From IMG/VR virus record IMGVR_UViG_3300028162_000242, positions 1 through 38,856 of that record: a DNA stretch of 38,856 nucleotides; one strand, 5' to 3'. This document shows, one piece after another, positions 15,833 to 22,464 of the stretch (its first letter is position 1; the number at the start of each line of letters is the position of its first letter). The position numbers and the translations under genes were made by a program. The stretch is from a virus. The notes under the pieces are model-generated. The model was not told the origin of the DNA. It did no database searches and saw nothing but the letters and a program-made list of their open reading frames with translations.

Positions 15833-15857
15833 AGAATTCAGAAATGGATTCTTTTTT
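15833..15857 (+). terminator. Intrinsic terminator
   Basis: AGAATTC pairs with GGATTCT (one G-T pair) around AGAAAT, followed by a T-rich tail. It separates the membrane-protein unit from the packaging and methylation genes. Confidence 0.65.
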
Positions 15858-15931
15858 ATTTTTGCAGAGATACTTGTAGTATTCCAACTGGTGAGTTATT
15901 ACAGTTTTTTATCTACAGTTGGAGTGATTAA

Positions 15932-16453
15932 ATGAAAGGAAAAATGCTAGACCTATTCGAAAAATGGGAGACGTCAGGACATCTTGATGAAAAGCTCAAG
16001 TCGATATCTGAGATGGTATCCAAAAGAGCAACCCAAAGACAGGTCGCTGAATATCTAGGTATCACAGAAAAAACGATTATCAAATTAAAAAAAGTTCATC
16101 CAAAACTGAATAATGCCTTTCAGTATGGTGATGAGGAGTTAAAACACAAGCTTCTCGATGCGGTGTATCGAAGAGCAATTGGATTTGAATATGAAGAAAC
16201 ACAAACAGTGATTGAAGAGACGAAGATTGGAACTAAGAAACGTATTACTAAGTTCAAGAAACAGTCGCTACCAGACATCGCAGCTATTAAATACCTACTC
16301 ATCACGAAGTTTGGTCTTGAGTATAACGAAAAGAAAGCAGAAATTGAACTTATGGCCAAACGAATAGAAAATGGTGAGGAGGTTTGGGTAAATGAATATC
16401 GTGATGAAGAAAGTAACAGAACTCCAAGAGTACGAAAACAATCCAAGAAATAA
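15932..16453 (+). CDS. HTH protein resembling phage terminase small subunit
   Basis: The 173-residue protein has a helix-turn-helix near residues 33-52 (TQRQVAEYLGITEKTIIKLK) and a helical region ending in LPDIAAIKYLLITKFGLEY, an element typical of small terminase subunits. Such proteins bind the packaging start site on phage DNA. The large terminase gene is 6 kb away and has its own small upstream partner at 22141-22464, so the role here is uncertain; it could instead guide the ParB-methyltransferase whose gene overlaps its 3' end by 62 nt. Start is the ATG at 15932 after TTGGAGTG. Confidence 0.6.
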   Translation: MKGKMLDLFEKWETSGHLDEKLKSISEMVSKRATQRQVAEYLGITEKTIIKLKKVHPKLNNAFQYGDEELKHKLLDAVYRRAIGFEYEETQTVIEETKIGTKKRITKFKKQSLPDIAAIKYLLITKFGLEYNEKKAEIELMAKRIENGEEVWVNEYRDEESNRTPRVRKQSKK

Positions 16454-17603
16454 TGAGTCTGCTATTGATGCGGTTGCTAATAGTATCAAAGAGTTTGGAT
16501 TTAAAGTTCCGATTGTCATTACAAGTGACAATGTAATTATCGCCGGCCACACTAGGGTCAAAGCGAGCCTTAAATTGGGTCTAGCCACTGTTCCTTGCAT
16601 TGTTGCTGATGACCTCACAGAAGGGCAAATAAAGGCCTTTCGTTTGGCAGATAACAAGACTGCAGAACTTGCGACTTGGGATTTCAGTAAACTTGAAGAA
16701 GAACTTTTAAATATTGATATGGATATGCTTCAGTTTGGATTTGAGGATTTACATTCAGATGTTCCAGATAATGCCAGTGACGATGACTTTGATCCTGATT
16801 CTGAATTAACTGAAACGCCATATACAAAACTTGGAGATGTTTATTTATTGGGTGATCACCGAGTCATGTGTGGTGATTCAACGTTAAAAGAAGATGTGCA
16901 CGTATTACTTGATGGAAAGAAAATAGATATGATCTTTACAGATCCACCTTATAATGTGGATTACGAAGGAACTGCAGGTAAAATCAAAAACGATAAGATG
17001 GAGGATAAAACTTTCTATCTTTTTTTACTGAGCGCATTTACGCATATGTTTGAAGCAACAAAAACTGGCGGTGCCATTTATGTTTGTCATGCTGATACTG
17101 AAGGACTTAACTTTAGAAACGCATTTAAAAACGCTGGCTATAAATTAGCTGAATGTTTAGTTTGGGTTAAGAATGCTTTGGTATTAAGTAGACAAGATTA
17201 TCACTGGAGACACGAACCAATTCTATATGGTTGGAAAGAAGGCGCAGCGCATTACTTTATTGATGACCGCACTCAAGACACCATATGGGAATATAACAAG
17301 CCAAAGAAGAATGAAGAACATCCTACAATGAAACCGCTAGAATTATGTGGTAGGGCTATTAGCAATTCTTCGAAGGTTGGAGAATATGTTCTAGATTTGT
17401 TTGGTGGTTCTGGATCAACTATGATTGCAGCTGATCAACTTCAACGAAAGGCATTAATTATGGAGCTTGATGAAAAATATGTTGATGTGATTGTCAAGCG
17501 ATACATCAGATATAAAGGTTCAACTGAAAACTGCTTCTTAATTAGCAATGGTGAGAAGCTTCCATTAGATAGTATTCCAGAATTTCAAAATAACTCACTA
17601 TAG
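16392..17603 (+). CDS. ParB-like domain fused to DNA N6/N4-methyltransferase
   Basis: Residues 1-90 form a ParB/sulfiredoxin-like domain (YENNPRNN, SIKEFGFKVPIVI, IIAGHTRVKASLKLG, FRLADNKT). Residues about 145-395 form a beta-class DNA methyltransferase with motif IV TDPPYNVDY (DPPY at 184-187) before motif I DLFGGSGST, near residue 350. It methylates adenine N6 or cytosine N4 with SAM as donor. Such fusions are common in Bacillota prophages, with no paired restriction gene, and are thought to protect phage DNA or mark packaging sites. GAGGAGG precedes the ATG by 8 nt. Confidence 0.9.
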   Translation: MNIVMKKVTELQEYENNPRNNESAIDAVANSIKEFGFKVPIVITSDNVIIAGHTRVKASLKLGLATVPCIVADDLTEGQIKAFRLADNKTAELATWDFSKLEEELLNIDMDMLQFGFEDLHSDVPDNASDDDFDPDSELTETPYTKLGDVYLLGDHRVMCGDSTLKEDVHVLLDGKKIDMIFTDPPYNVDYEGTAGKIKNDKMEDKTFYLFLLSAFTHMFEATKTGGAIYVCHADTEGLNFRNAFKNAGYKLAECLVWVKNALVLSRQDYHWRHEPILYGWKEGAAHYFIDDRTQDTIWEYNKPKKNEEHPTMKPLELCGRAISNSSKVGEYVLDLFGGSGSTMIAADQLQRKALIMELDEKYVDVIVKRYIRYKGSTENCFLISNGEKLPLDSIPEFQNNSL

Positions 17604-17677
17604 TAGCGAATTAACTTGCTATTAAGTGCCTTTAGAGTGATATATGTAGTAACTCATAAAGACAAAGGAGAAAAACA

Positions 17678-18055
17678 ATGTTTACAGAATTCAATGCACA
17701 TCCAAAAGGACTCAAAACGTCTGACTGTGTTGTAAGAGCAATCTCGACTTCTGGAAATACCGATTACAACGAGTGCAGGCGCGAACTCAATCAACTCAAA
17801 AGAGATTGGGGATTTACAGACTATAAAGACACAAAGTTTTTGTACAAGTATTTTGAAGGTTATCCAAGACTTATCTTTAAAGCAATTAAAGGAGAGCCTA
17901 GAATCAAAGGGTCAGACTTTACAGAGCTTCATCCAGTAGGAACATACATTTTAAAGATGGCTGGCCATGTTACATGTTGCAAAGATGGAGTTATCTTGGA
18001 TACTTGGGATTGTAGTTATAGAAGTGTATACACAGCATGGGAGATTACAAAATGA
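17678..18055 (+). CDS. Papain-like cysteine-protease-fold phage protein
   Basis: The 125-residue protein has an N-terminal SDCVVRAIS with Cys17 at the head of a helix, then GTYILKMAGHVTCCKDGVIL with His97, then DTWDC with Asp108 or Asp111. This Cys-His-Asp order matches a papain-like fold, and I recall similar small proteins in many Bacillota phages and integrative elements. The activity is unknown; it may cut a protein or a peptide bond in an unknown host target. AAAGGAG precedes the ATG by 9 nt. Its stop overlaps the next start (ATGA), so both genes are translated together. Confidence 0.65.
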   Translation: MFTEFNAHPKGLKTSDCVVRAISTSGNTDYNECRRELNQLKRDWGFTDYKDTKFLYKYFEGYPRLIFKAIKGEPRIKGSDFTELHPVGTYILKMAGHVTCCKDGVILDTWDCSYRSVYTAWEITK

Positions 18056-18348
18056 AAACAAACTTTATAAGAAAAGCAACAAGTGATGAACTCATACCAC
18101 AAGATTCGTTCGTCATTGAAAAGACGATTGTCCTCGACAAAACCTTGTTCGACCGTTTCATTCAGGATCCGCTCAATGATTATGATTTTATCAAAGAAAA
18201 TGTTGAACTCATGTATTGTGATAAAGACGAAGTATTTCATTGCATCTTTGTGACGTCGGATGAACATGACTTCGGGATAATCGTAGAAAGCTCTGGATAT
18301 TATTATGCCAGATATGCAGCATATATCCCCAAAAACTATTGTAAATAA
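18052..18348 (+). CDS. DUF6329-type phage protein
   Basis: The protein of 98 residues matches the pattern of DUF6329: FIRKATSDE near the start, FVIEKTIVLDKTLFDRFI, DYDFIKENVELMYCDKDEVF with HCIFV, and a conserved end YYYARYAAYIPK. The function of this family is unknown; it occurs in mobile elements of Bacillota. I take the ATG at 18052, which overlaps the stop of the previous gene; a longer frame from 18037 is open but lacks a ribosome-binding site. Confidence 0.75.
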   Translation: MKTNFIRKATSDELIPQDSFVIEKTIVLDKTLFDRFIQDPLNDYDFIKENVELMYCDKDEVFHCIFVTSDEHDFGIIVESSGYYYARYAAYIPKNYCK

Positions 18349-18368
18349 ACTATATTACATGTTATAAT
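18339..18368 (+). promoter_or_regulatory. Promoter of the 137-aa gene
   Basis: TTGTAA (18339-18344), an 18-nt spacer and TATAAT (18363-18368) preceded by TG (extended -10) form a good promoter only 24 nt before the ATG at 18392. Confidence 0.7.
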
Positions 18369-18391
18369 TTCAGCAATAGGAGGGGATATTC

Positions 18392-18805
18392 ATGTTTATA
18401 ATTTATGATGAAAAAGCAAGGAAAGTTACAGTTCAAGGAAAGAGAGCGGAAGGATTCATTCCGATTATCGAATTTGTTTGTACAACTGACAGATTGAATG
18501 TAACATTTGAAGACCATTCTTTCTCTTTAGGGTTAAAAGATATTATTGAATTAGACTTACAAGATGACCTTCCTGAAAAATCTATTAGCTTAGATATCAA
18601 GACGAACACAACAAAGATTTATATGGATCATTTCGAGCATAGTACTTTCGTTGAAATTCATGATCCGGATTTAAGAAACGGGAAACACATTATAAAAATA
18701 AAAGATGGGTTCTTCATTAGGCTAAACACAATTATTATTAATGGAGAGAATTTTTTCCTTGAACTTCATCAATACATTGAAGGATGTAAATTTTACTGCA
18801 AATAG
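18392..18805 (+). CDS. Hypothetical protein in its own transcription unit
   Basis: The 137-residue protein alternates hydrophobic and polar residues (KARKVTVQGKRAEGFIPIIE, KSISLDIKTNTTKIYMDHF), suggesting a beta-rich fold. It has one Cys early and a CKFYCK end. AGGAGGGG lies before the ATG. A dedicated promoter and an immediate terminator make it a monocistronic cargo gene (moron), probably expressed in the lysogen. No family recognised. Confidence 0.6.
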   Translation: MFIIYDEKARKVTVQGKRAEGFIPIIEFVCTTDRLNVTFEDHSFSLGLKDIIELDLQDDLPEKSISLDIKTNTTKIYMDHFEHSTFVEIHDPDLRNGKHIIKIKDGFFIRLNTIIINGENFFLELHQYIEGCKFYCK

Positions 18806-18825
18806 GAGCGATTGCTCCTTTTTTA
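18804..18825 (+). terminator. Intrinsic terminator of the 137-aa gene
   Basis: AGGAGC and GCTCCT form a perfect 6-bp stem around GATT, followed by a run of T. The stem begins at the stop codon. Confidence 0.85.
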
Positions 18826-18834
18826 TGAAACATA

Positions 18835-18863
18835 TTTACCAATTTGAATAATAATGGTATAAT
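18835..18863 (+). promoter_or_regulatory. Promoter of the SAM riboswitch-metK unit
   Basis: TTTACC (18835-18840), a 17-nt spacer and TATAAT (18858-18863) predict a start near 18870, directly at the first aptamer base. Confidence 0.75.
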
Positions 18864-18870
18864 TAAAGCA

Positions 18871-18990
18871 CCATAAAGAGTGTACGAGAGACTGGCTCAT
18901 TGACTACACAGCAACCTATCCGTCGGGTAAGGTGCTAAATCCAGAATGATGGCATTTTTTTTATTGGCCTGAAACTCCTCACTCTTATGG
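18871..18990 (+). promoter_or_regulatory. SAM-I-type riboswitch aptamer upstream of metK
   Basis: The conserved SAM-I elements appear in order and at the expected distances: AAGAG (18876-18880); the kink-turn GA...TTGA around GAG-ACTGG-CTC (18888-18898), with loop ACTGG for the pseudoknot; GCAACC (18911-18916); P3 ACCT.../...AGGT; then GGTGCTAAATCCAG (18931-18944) and a P4 arm CAG/CTG with GAAA after it. AAGAG to CTC spans the same 18 nt as in the well-studied SAM-I aptamer. P1 is short (CCATA/TATGG, 18871-18875 with 18986-18990) and its right strand lies inside the terminator. It senses S-adenosylmethionine and controls the SAM synthetase gene next to it. Confidence 0.85.
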
Positions 18991-19013
18991 AATCATAGAG
19001 AAGGAGTTTTTTT
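18972..19013 (+). terminator. Riboswitch-controlled intrinsic terminator
   Basis: AAACTCCT pairs with AGGAGTTT, then CTCT...ATG with CAT...AGAG, closing a GAAT loop, followed by seven T (19007-19013). The left strand can alternatively pair with the first 12 bases of the aptamer. Confidence 0.85.
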
Positions 19014-19063
19014 GTTATATGAAAAAGCACAAACCACACACAAGTAAAGGGGAATTCAACAAA

Positions 19064-20203
19064 GTGAAAGTAATAACCAGTGAATCGGTATTTAGCGGAC
19101 ATCCGGATAAGATGTGCGATCAAATTAGCGATGCGATATTGGATGCTATCCTAGAACAAGATCCGAATGCAAGAGTAGCAGTTGAATCAGCTATCAAAGA
19201 TGATTTGGTTTTTATATTCGGAGAAGTTACAACTTCAGCAACCGTGAACTATAGTAAAATCGCTAGAGATACAATCAAAGAAATTGGCTATGATGAAGAA
19301 TTTATTGTCATGGAAAAGATATCAAAACAATCACCAGATATCGCTCAAGGAGTCGATGAAACAGGAAGTCACAAACAAGGTGCTGGCGACCAGGGCATGA
19401 TGTACGGTTATGCTTGTAACGAAACACCAGAACTTATGCCACTTCCAATTGTTGTTGCACATGATATTGCGAAACAGCTAGATTCACTACGCAAGAATAA
19501 GTACTCGCATATTTTTGGGCCAGACGGTAAATGCCAAGTATCTGTTAGATACGAAGACAATGAACCAATAGCTTATGAAACGATAATCGTGTCAGCACAG
19601 ACTAAACCAGGAGTAGAACTCTCTATTGCAAAACAAATTATCATGCATGAAGTTCTCCATCCACTTCTTGGTAAAGATTTATCAAATATCAATGTTTTAA
19701 TCAATCCTACTGGTGTTTTTGTTATAGGTGGTCCTTTTGGTGATTCCGGATTAACTGGAAGAAAGATAATTGTAGATACTTATGGTGGATACTCAAAGCA
19801 TGGTGGCGGTGCTTTCTCGGGCAAGGACGTAAGCAAGGTTGATCGTAGTGCGGCTTATTACGCGAGGTATGTAGCAAAAGCCCTTGTGGAGGCAAAATTA
19901 GCGGACAGGTGCGAAGTTTGCGTGTCCTATTCAATAGGAGTTGCTGATCCAGTTAGTTTATCAATAGATACATTTGGAACAAGCAAGTTGAATGACGTTG
20001 AGCTGCTTGAACTTGTAAAAAGTCATTTTAATTTTACACCATCAAATATAAGAAAAGAACTTGAATTCGAAAAAGTCAAATTCAAGTCCTTAGCTGCTTA
20101 TGGTCATATTGGTAGAGAAGATCTTCCAGTTCGTTGGGAACATGTAGAAGACAAAGCACAAGAACTTAGAGTTGAGCATGAAAAAACCAAAGGCTCTGCA
20201 TAA
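19064..20203 (+). CDS. metK: S-adenosylmethionine synthetase
   Basis: MetK makes S-adenosylmethionine from ATP and methionine. The product has the usual length (about 380 residues) and all signatures: KVITSESVFSGHPDKMCDQI at the start, the hexapeptide GAGDQG, GPFGDSGLTGRKIIVDTYG, GGGAFSGKDVSKVDRSA and a C-terminal REDLPVRWE. It appears intact. I choose the GTG at 19064, because it gives the family's normal N-terminus and AAAGGGG precedes it; the in-frame ATG at 19019 lies just after the terminator and would add 15 unusual residues. It is rare cargo in a phage. Neighbouring methyltransferases use its product. Its 3' end overlaps the HNH gene. Confidence 0.95.
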   Translation: MKVITSESVFSGHPDKMCDQISDAILDAILEQDPNARVAVESAIKDDLVFIFGEVTTSATVNYSKIARDTIKEIGYDEEFIVMEKISKQSPDIAQGVDETGSHKQGAGDQGMMYGYACNETPELMPLPIVVAHDIAKQLDSLRKNKYSHIFGPDGKCQVSVRYEDNEPIAYETIIVSAQTKPGVELSIAKQIIMHEVLHPLLGKDLSNINVLINPTGVFVIGGPFGDSGLTGRKIIVDTYGGYSKHGGGAFSGKDVSKVDRSAAYYARYVAKALVEAKLADRCEVCVSYSIGVADPVSLSIDTFGTSKLNDVELLELVKSHFNFTPSNIRKELEFEKVKFKSLAAYGHIGREDLPVRWEHVEDKAQELRVEHEKTKGSA

Positions 20204-20462
20204 TTTCTATAAGTCAGATGTTTGGAAGTTAGCAAGAGAAATCAAAATAATGAATATGAATGGGCGATGCGAGCGATGTGGCGGAATCGGAGTTGAAGTT
20301 CATCACATCCAGAGGCTCAATGTGGATAACGTCAAAGATGCATCTGTCAGCATTAATCCAGAGAACCTAGAGTTGCTTTGTAGAGAGTGTCACAACAAAG
20401 AGCACAAACGATTCTCTAAAGAAAAACAATTTGATGAAGAGGGTAATTTAATTTCACGATAA
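20178..20462 (+). CDS. HNH endonuclease, packaging-associated
   Basis: The protein of 94 residues has the HNH order: CERCGG zinc knuckle, VEVHHIQRL (first His), then NPENLELLCRECHNKEH (Asn and last His with the second CxxC). Small HNH nucleases next to terminase genes cooperate with the large terminase in cutting concatemers in cos-type phages. Here two cargo genes separate it from the terminase. The start is taken at ATG 20178, inside the metK 3' end; a TTG two codons upstream is also open. Confidence 0.88.
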   Translation: MKKPKALHNFYKSDVWKLAREIKIMNMNGRCERCGGIGVEVHHIQRLNVDNVKDASVSINPENLELLCRECHNKEHKRFSKEKQFDEEGNLISR

Positions 20463-20486
20463 ACCTCGTTATTATATTACATTTTT

Positions 20487-20494
20487 GCTATAAT
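20487..20494 (+). promoter_or_regulatory. Extended -10 promoter for the DUF5677-like gene
   Basis: GCTATAAT, preceded by TT so that TGC stands next to TATAAT, gives an extended -10 element 25 nt upstream of the chosen start. The -35 is poor. Confidence 0.5.
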
Positions 20495-20518
20495 TAAAAT
20501 ATAGTGGAGATGATTAAT

Positions 20519-21622
20519 ATGGATATGAATGATAACATTTTTGAGGGAATAAGTATAAACGAATTGGTTGACAATATAGTTGATGATAAGTTTGGTGAAG
20601 ATAATTTAATAGAGTTTGAAGGTAGATCATTTGATAAAGGATCATACAGGATCTTTCTTTTGTCAGACTTAAAAAATAGAATTGGGGAGTTTTTTACAAT
20701 TGATTTGCTTGCAGATGTAGATGAACAGAGAAAATATTATAACTCCTTGATGGCTGCTAGAAAAAGACGAATTGATAATAAGTTGAACAAAACCCTATCT
20801 CTAATAAAGTCAATAATCCTAAAGAGTTCAGAAGTTGGAAAATCTATACATAATACTATAAAAATCGAAAAAAACGATAATTCTGCAATAGTACCTGATG
20901 AAGAAATGATTAAATTCGTCCTAATGAAAATACACTCAAGAGCTATGGAAGTATGTGGTGAGATTTTAGTTTTATTGGATTATGGTTTTATTTTAGGAGC
21001 TTTGGCTAGATGGAGATCATTGTTTGAATATACGGTCATAGCACAAATACTGATTGATCTTAATGACACTGAAGTGGCATATATGTATTTAAAGCATGAT
21101 ACTGTTTCATACTATAAATCGGCAAATGACCTCTATGCATACGCAAAACATAAAGTGCCCGATTTTAAAGATATTGAGGAAGATTATCTTCAGTTAATAG
21201 AAAAATATGGTGAAGGTTATACTAAGAACTATGGATGGTATAAGCCAAACCAAAAAATGGATTTTATAAGTCTTGTTAAGAAACATAAAATGACTACTCT
21301 ATTAGGTTATTTTAGAGAGTCTAATATGCCGAACCATGGGTCAGCATTTAGGATATTTGAGGGTAATCAAGATATAAAAGAGAAGATTAATAGTTATGAA
21401 ATTCCAGTACAGAACCTAGTATTATCGATTGGAACATTAAATCAATCTATTCTACAATACTTTATGGGAACGCAAAGAGAACCGTCATTAGGCTTTGTAA
21501 CATTTATGAATTTCTTTGGAACTGCAATAGAACAAGTTACAAAGTCATTTTTTGAAGAAAGAAAAAAAGTTGATAAGAGTAAACCTTCCTATGAAGAACT
21601 CCCCCCCTTCAATAAAGAATAA
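20519..21622 (+). CDS. DUF5677-like protein, possible cargo/defence gene
   Basis: The 367-residue soluble, helical protein has a central part ILGALARWRSLFEYTVIAQI followed by DTEVAYMYLKHDTVSYYKSA and MPNHGSAFRIF, which I recognise as the DUF5677 pattern. That family has no settled function. GGAG stands 9 nt before ATG 20519; two earlier in-frame starts (GTG 20504, ATG 20510) overlap that site. It has its own promoter and sits in a spot where phages often carry extra genes, next to a HEPN-like gene. A run of Pro (PPF) ends it. Confidence 0.6.
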   Translation: MDMNDNIFEGISINELVDNIVDDKFGEDNLIEFEGRSFDKGSYRIFLLSDLKNRIGEFFTIDLLADVDEQRKYYNSLMAARKRRIDNKLNKTLSLIKSIILKSSEVGKSIHNTIKIEKNDNSAIVPDEEMIKFVLMKIHSRAMEVCGEILVLLDYGFILGALARWRSLFEYTVIAQILIDLNDTEVAYMYLKHDTVSYYKSANDLYAYAKHKVPDFKDIEEDYLQLIEKYGEGYTKNYGWYKPNQKMDFISLVKKHKMTTLLGYFRESNMPNHGSAFRIFEGNQDIKEKINSYEIPVQNLVLSIGTLNQSILQYFMGTQREPSLGFVTFMNFFGTAIEQVTKSFFEERKKVDKSKPSYEELPPFNKE

Positions 21623-21712
21623 AGTTGTTAGGGGTACCGTACAGGTGGGCAATTAAAAAACACGAGCCATATTTTTTGAAAATCTGAGATTTAATTTTGA
21701 GAAGGTGAAAAT

Positions 21713-22144
21713 GTGCAAGCGTTAGAAGAAAACTATCTAAGAAGCATAATGCAATTAGAGTTTATAACAAAGAAAATTACTGATAGGTACACTCAATTAG
21801 AAATTTCTAAAGAAAACTTTGCTCGGATTCATCCTGCATATATAGAGTTGAATATGTCGTTCTATCATCTAGCAATCTTTCAAGCTAGAAAGTTATATGA
21901 AGCAAAATTAAGAGATGGTCTTTCAGATGAAGAATGGCAAAAGTTGAGAACATTTCGACATGAAGTTACACATGCTCGTGATCCAGAATCAAAGGATATA
22001 AAAAAGATTGGTGACCTAAATGAAGAGTTGATACCGTTGTTAAATAAGTTAACTCAAACAATCTATAAGAAGTACAACTTAGATAATAATGTTGAATATC
22101 AGCAATTTGTAAATACATATTTTGAGGATTTAAACAAGCTATGA
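21713..22144 (+). CDS. HEPN-like helical protein with Rx4H motif
   Basis: The 143-residue, all-helical protein carries LRTFRHEVTHARD at 79-90, in which Arg82 and His87 form the R-x4-H motif of HEPN ribonucleases. Helices before it (YHLAIFQARKLYEAKL) also fit a HEPN bundle. HEPN proteins often act as RNA-cutting toxins in abortive infection. AGAAGGTG stands 6 nt before the GTG start. Its stop overlaps the next gene (ATGA), so it is made together with the terminase proteins. The assignment rests on one motif. Confidence 0.45.
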   Translation: MQALEENYLRSIMQLEFITKKITDRYTQLEISKENFARIHPAYIELNMSFYHLAIFQARKLYEAKLRDGLSDEEWQKLRTFRHEVTHARDPESKDIKKIGDLNEELIPLLNKLTQTIYKKYNLDNNVEYQQFVNTYFEDLNKL

Positions 22145-22464
22145 AAATAGAACAAGAATACAAGCGATTAAAGTCGCTTTTTTCTTTGGTTGATGAATCA
22201 AAGACAGAGTTAGTTGACAACCTAATTAATCAAGCTGCATTTATGAAAGTGGAACTTGATAAGTTACAAGAGCAAATTAGAAAGCATGGTGCTATCCAGA
22301 TATCAATCAAAGGAACGCAACGACAAACCGAAGCAGCCAAGTATTATACAAAACTTGTGAATTCTTATGGAACTGTTATTAAAACACTAAATACAATTCT
22401 TGGTACACAAGTAGATGATGGAGATGATGCATTTGATGAATTTCTTAAGAGAGCAAATGAATGA
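22141..22464 (+). CDS. Probable terminase small subunit
   Basis: The 107-residue helical protein contains KLQEQIRKHGAIQISIKGTQ and YYTKLVNSYGTVIKTLNTIL, features of small proteins directly upstream of HK97-type large terminases (P27-like). It would recognise the packaging site and load the large subunit. Its stop overlaps the terminase start (ATGA), which is the usual arrangement. The HTH protein at 15932-16453 is a rival candidate for this job. Confidence 0.65.
   Translation: MKIEQEYKRLKSLFSLVDESKTELVDNLINQAAFMKVELDKLQEQIRKHGAIQISIKGTQRQTEAAKYYTKLVNSYGTVIKTLNTILGTQVDDGDDAFDEFLKRANE

Noticed and set aside
21623-21712. Short gap upstream of the HEPN-like gene as cos site
   Set aside because: It has a GC-richer GGGTACCGTACAGGTGGGC, but nothing shows cohesive ends and it is not next to the terminase start.
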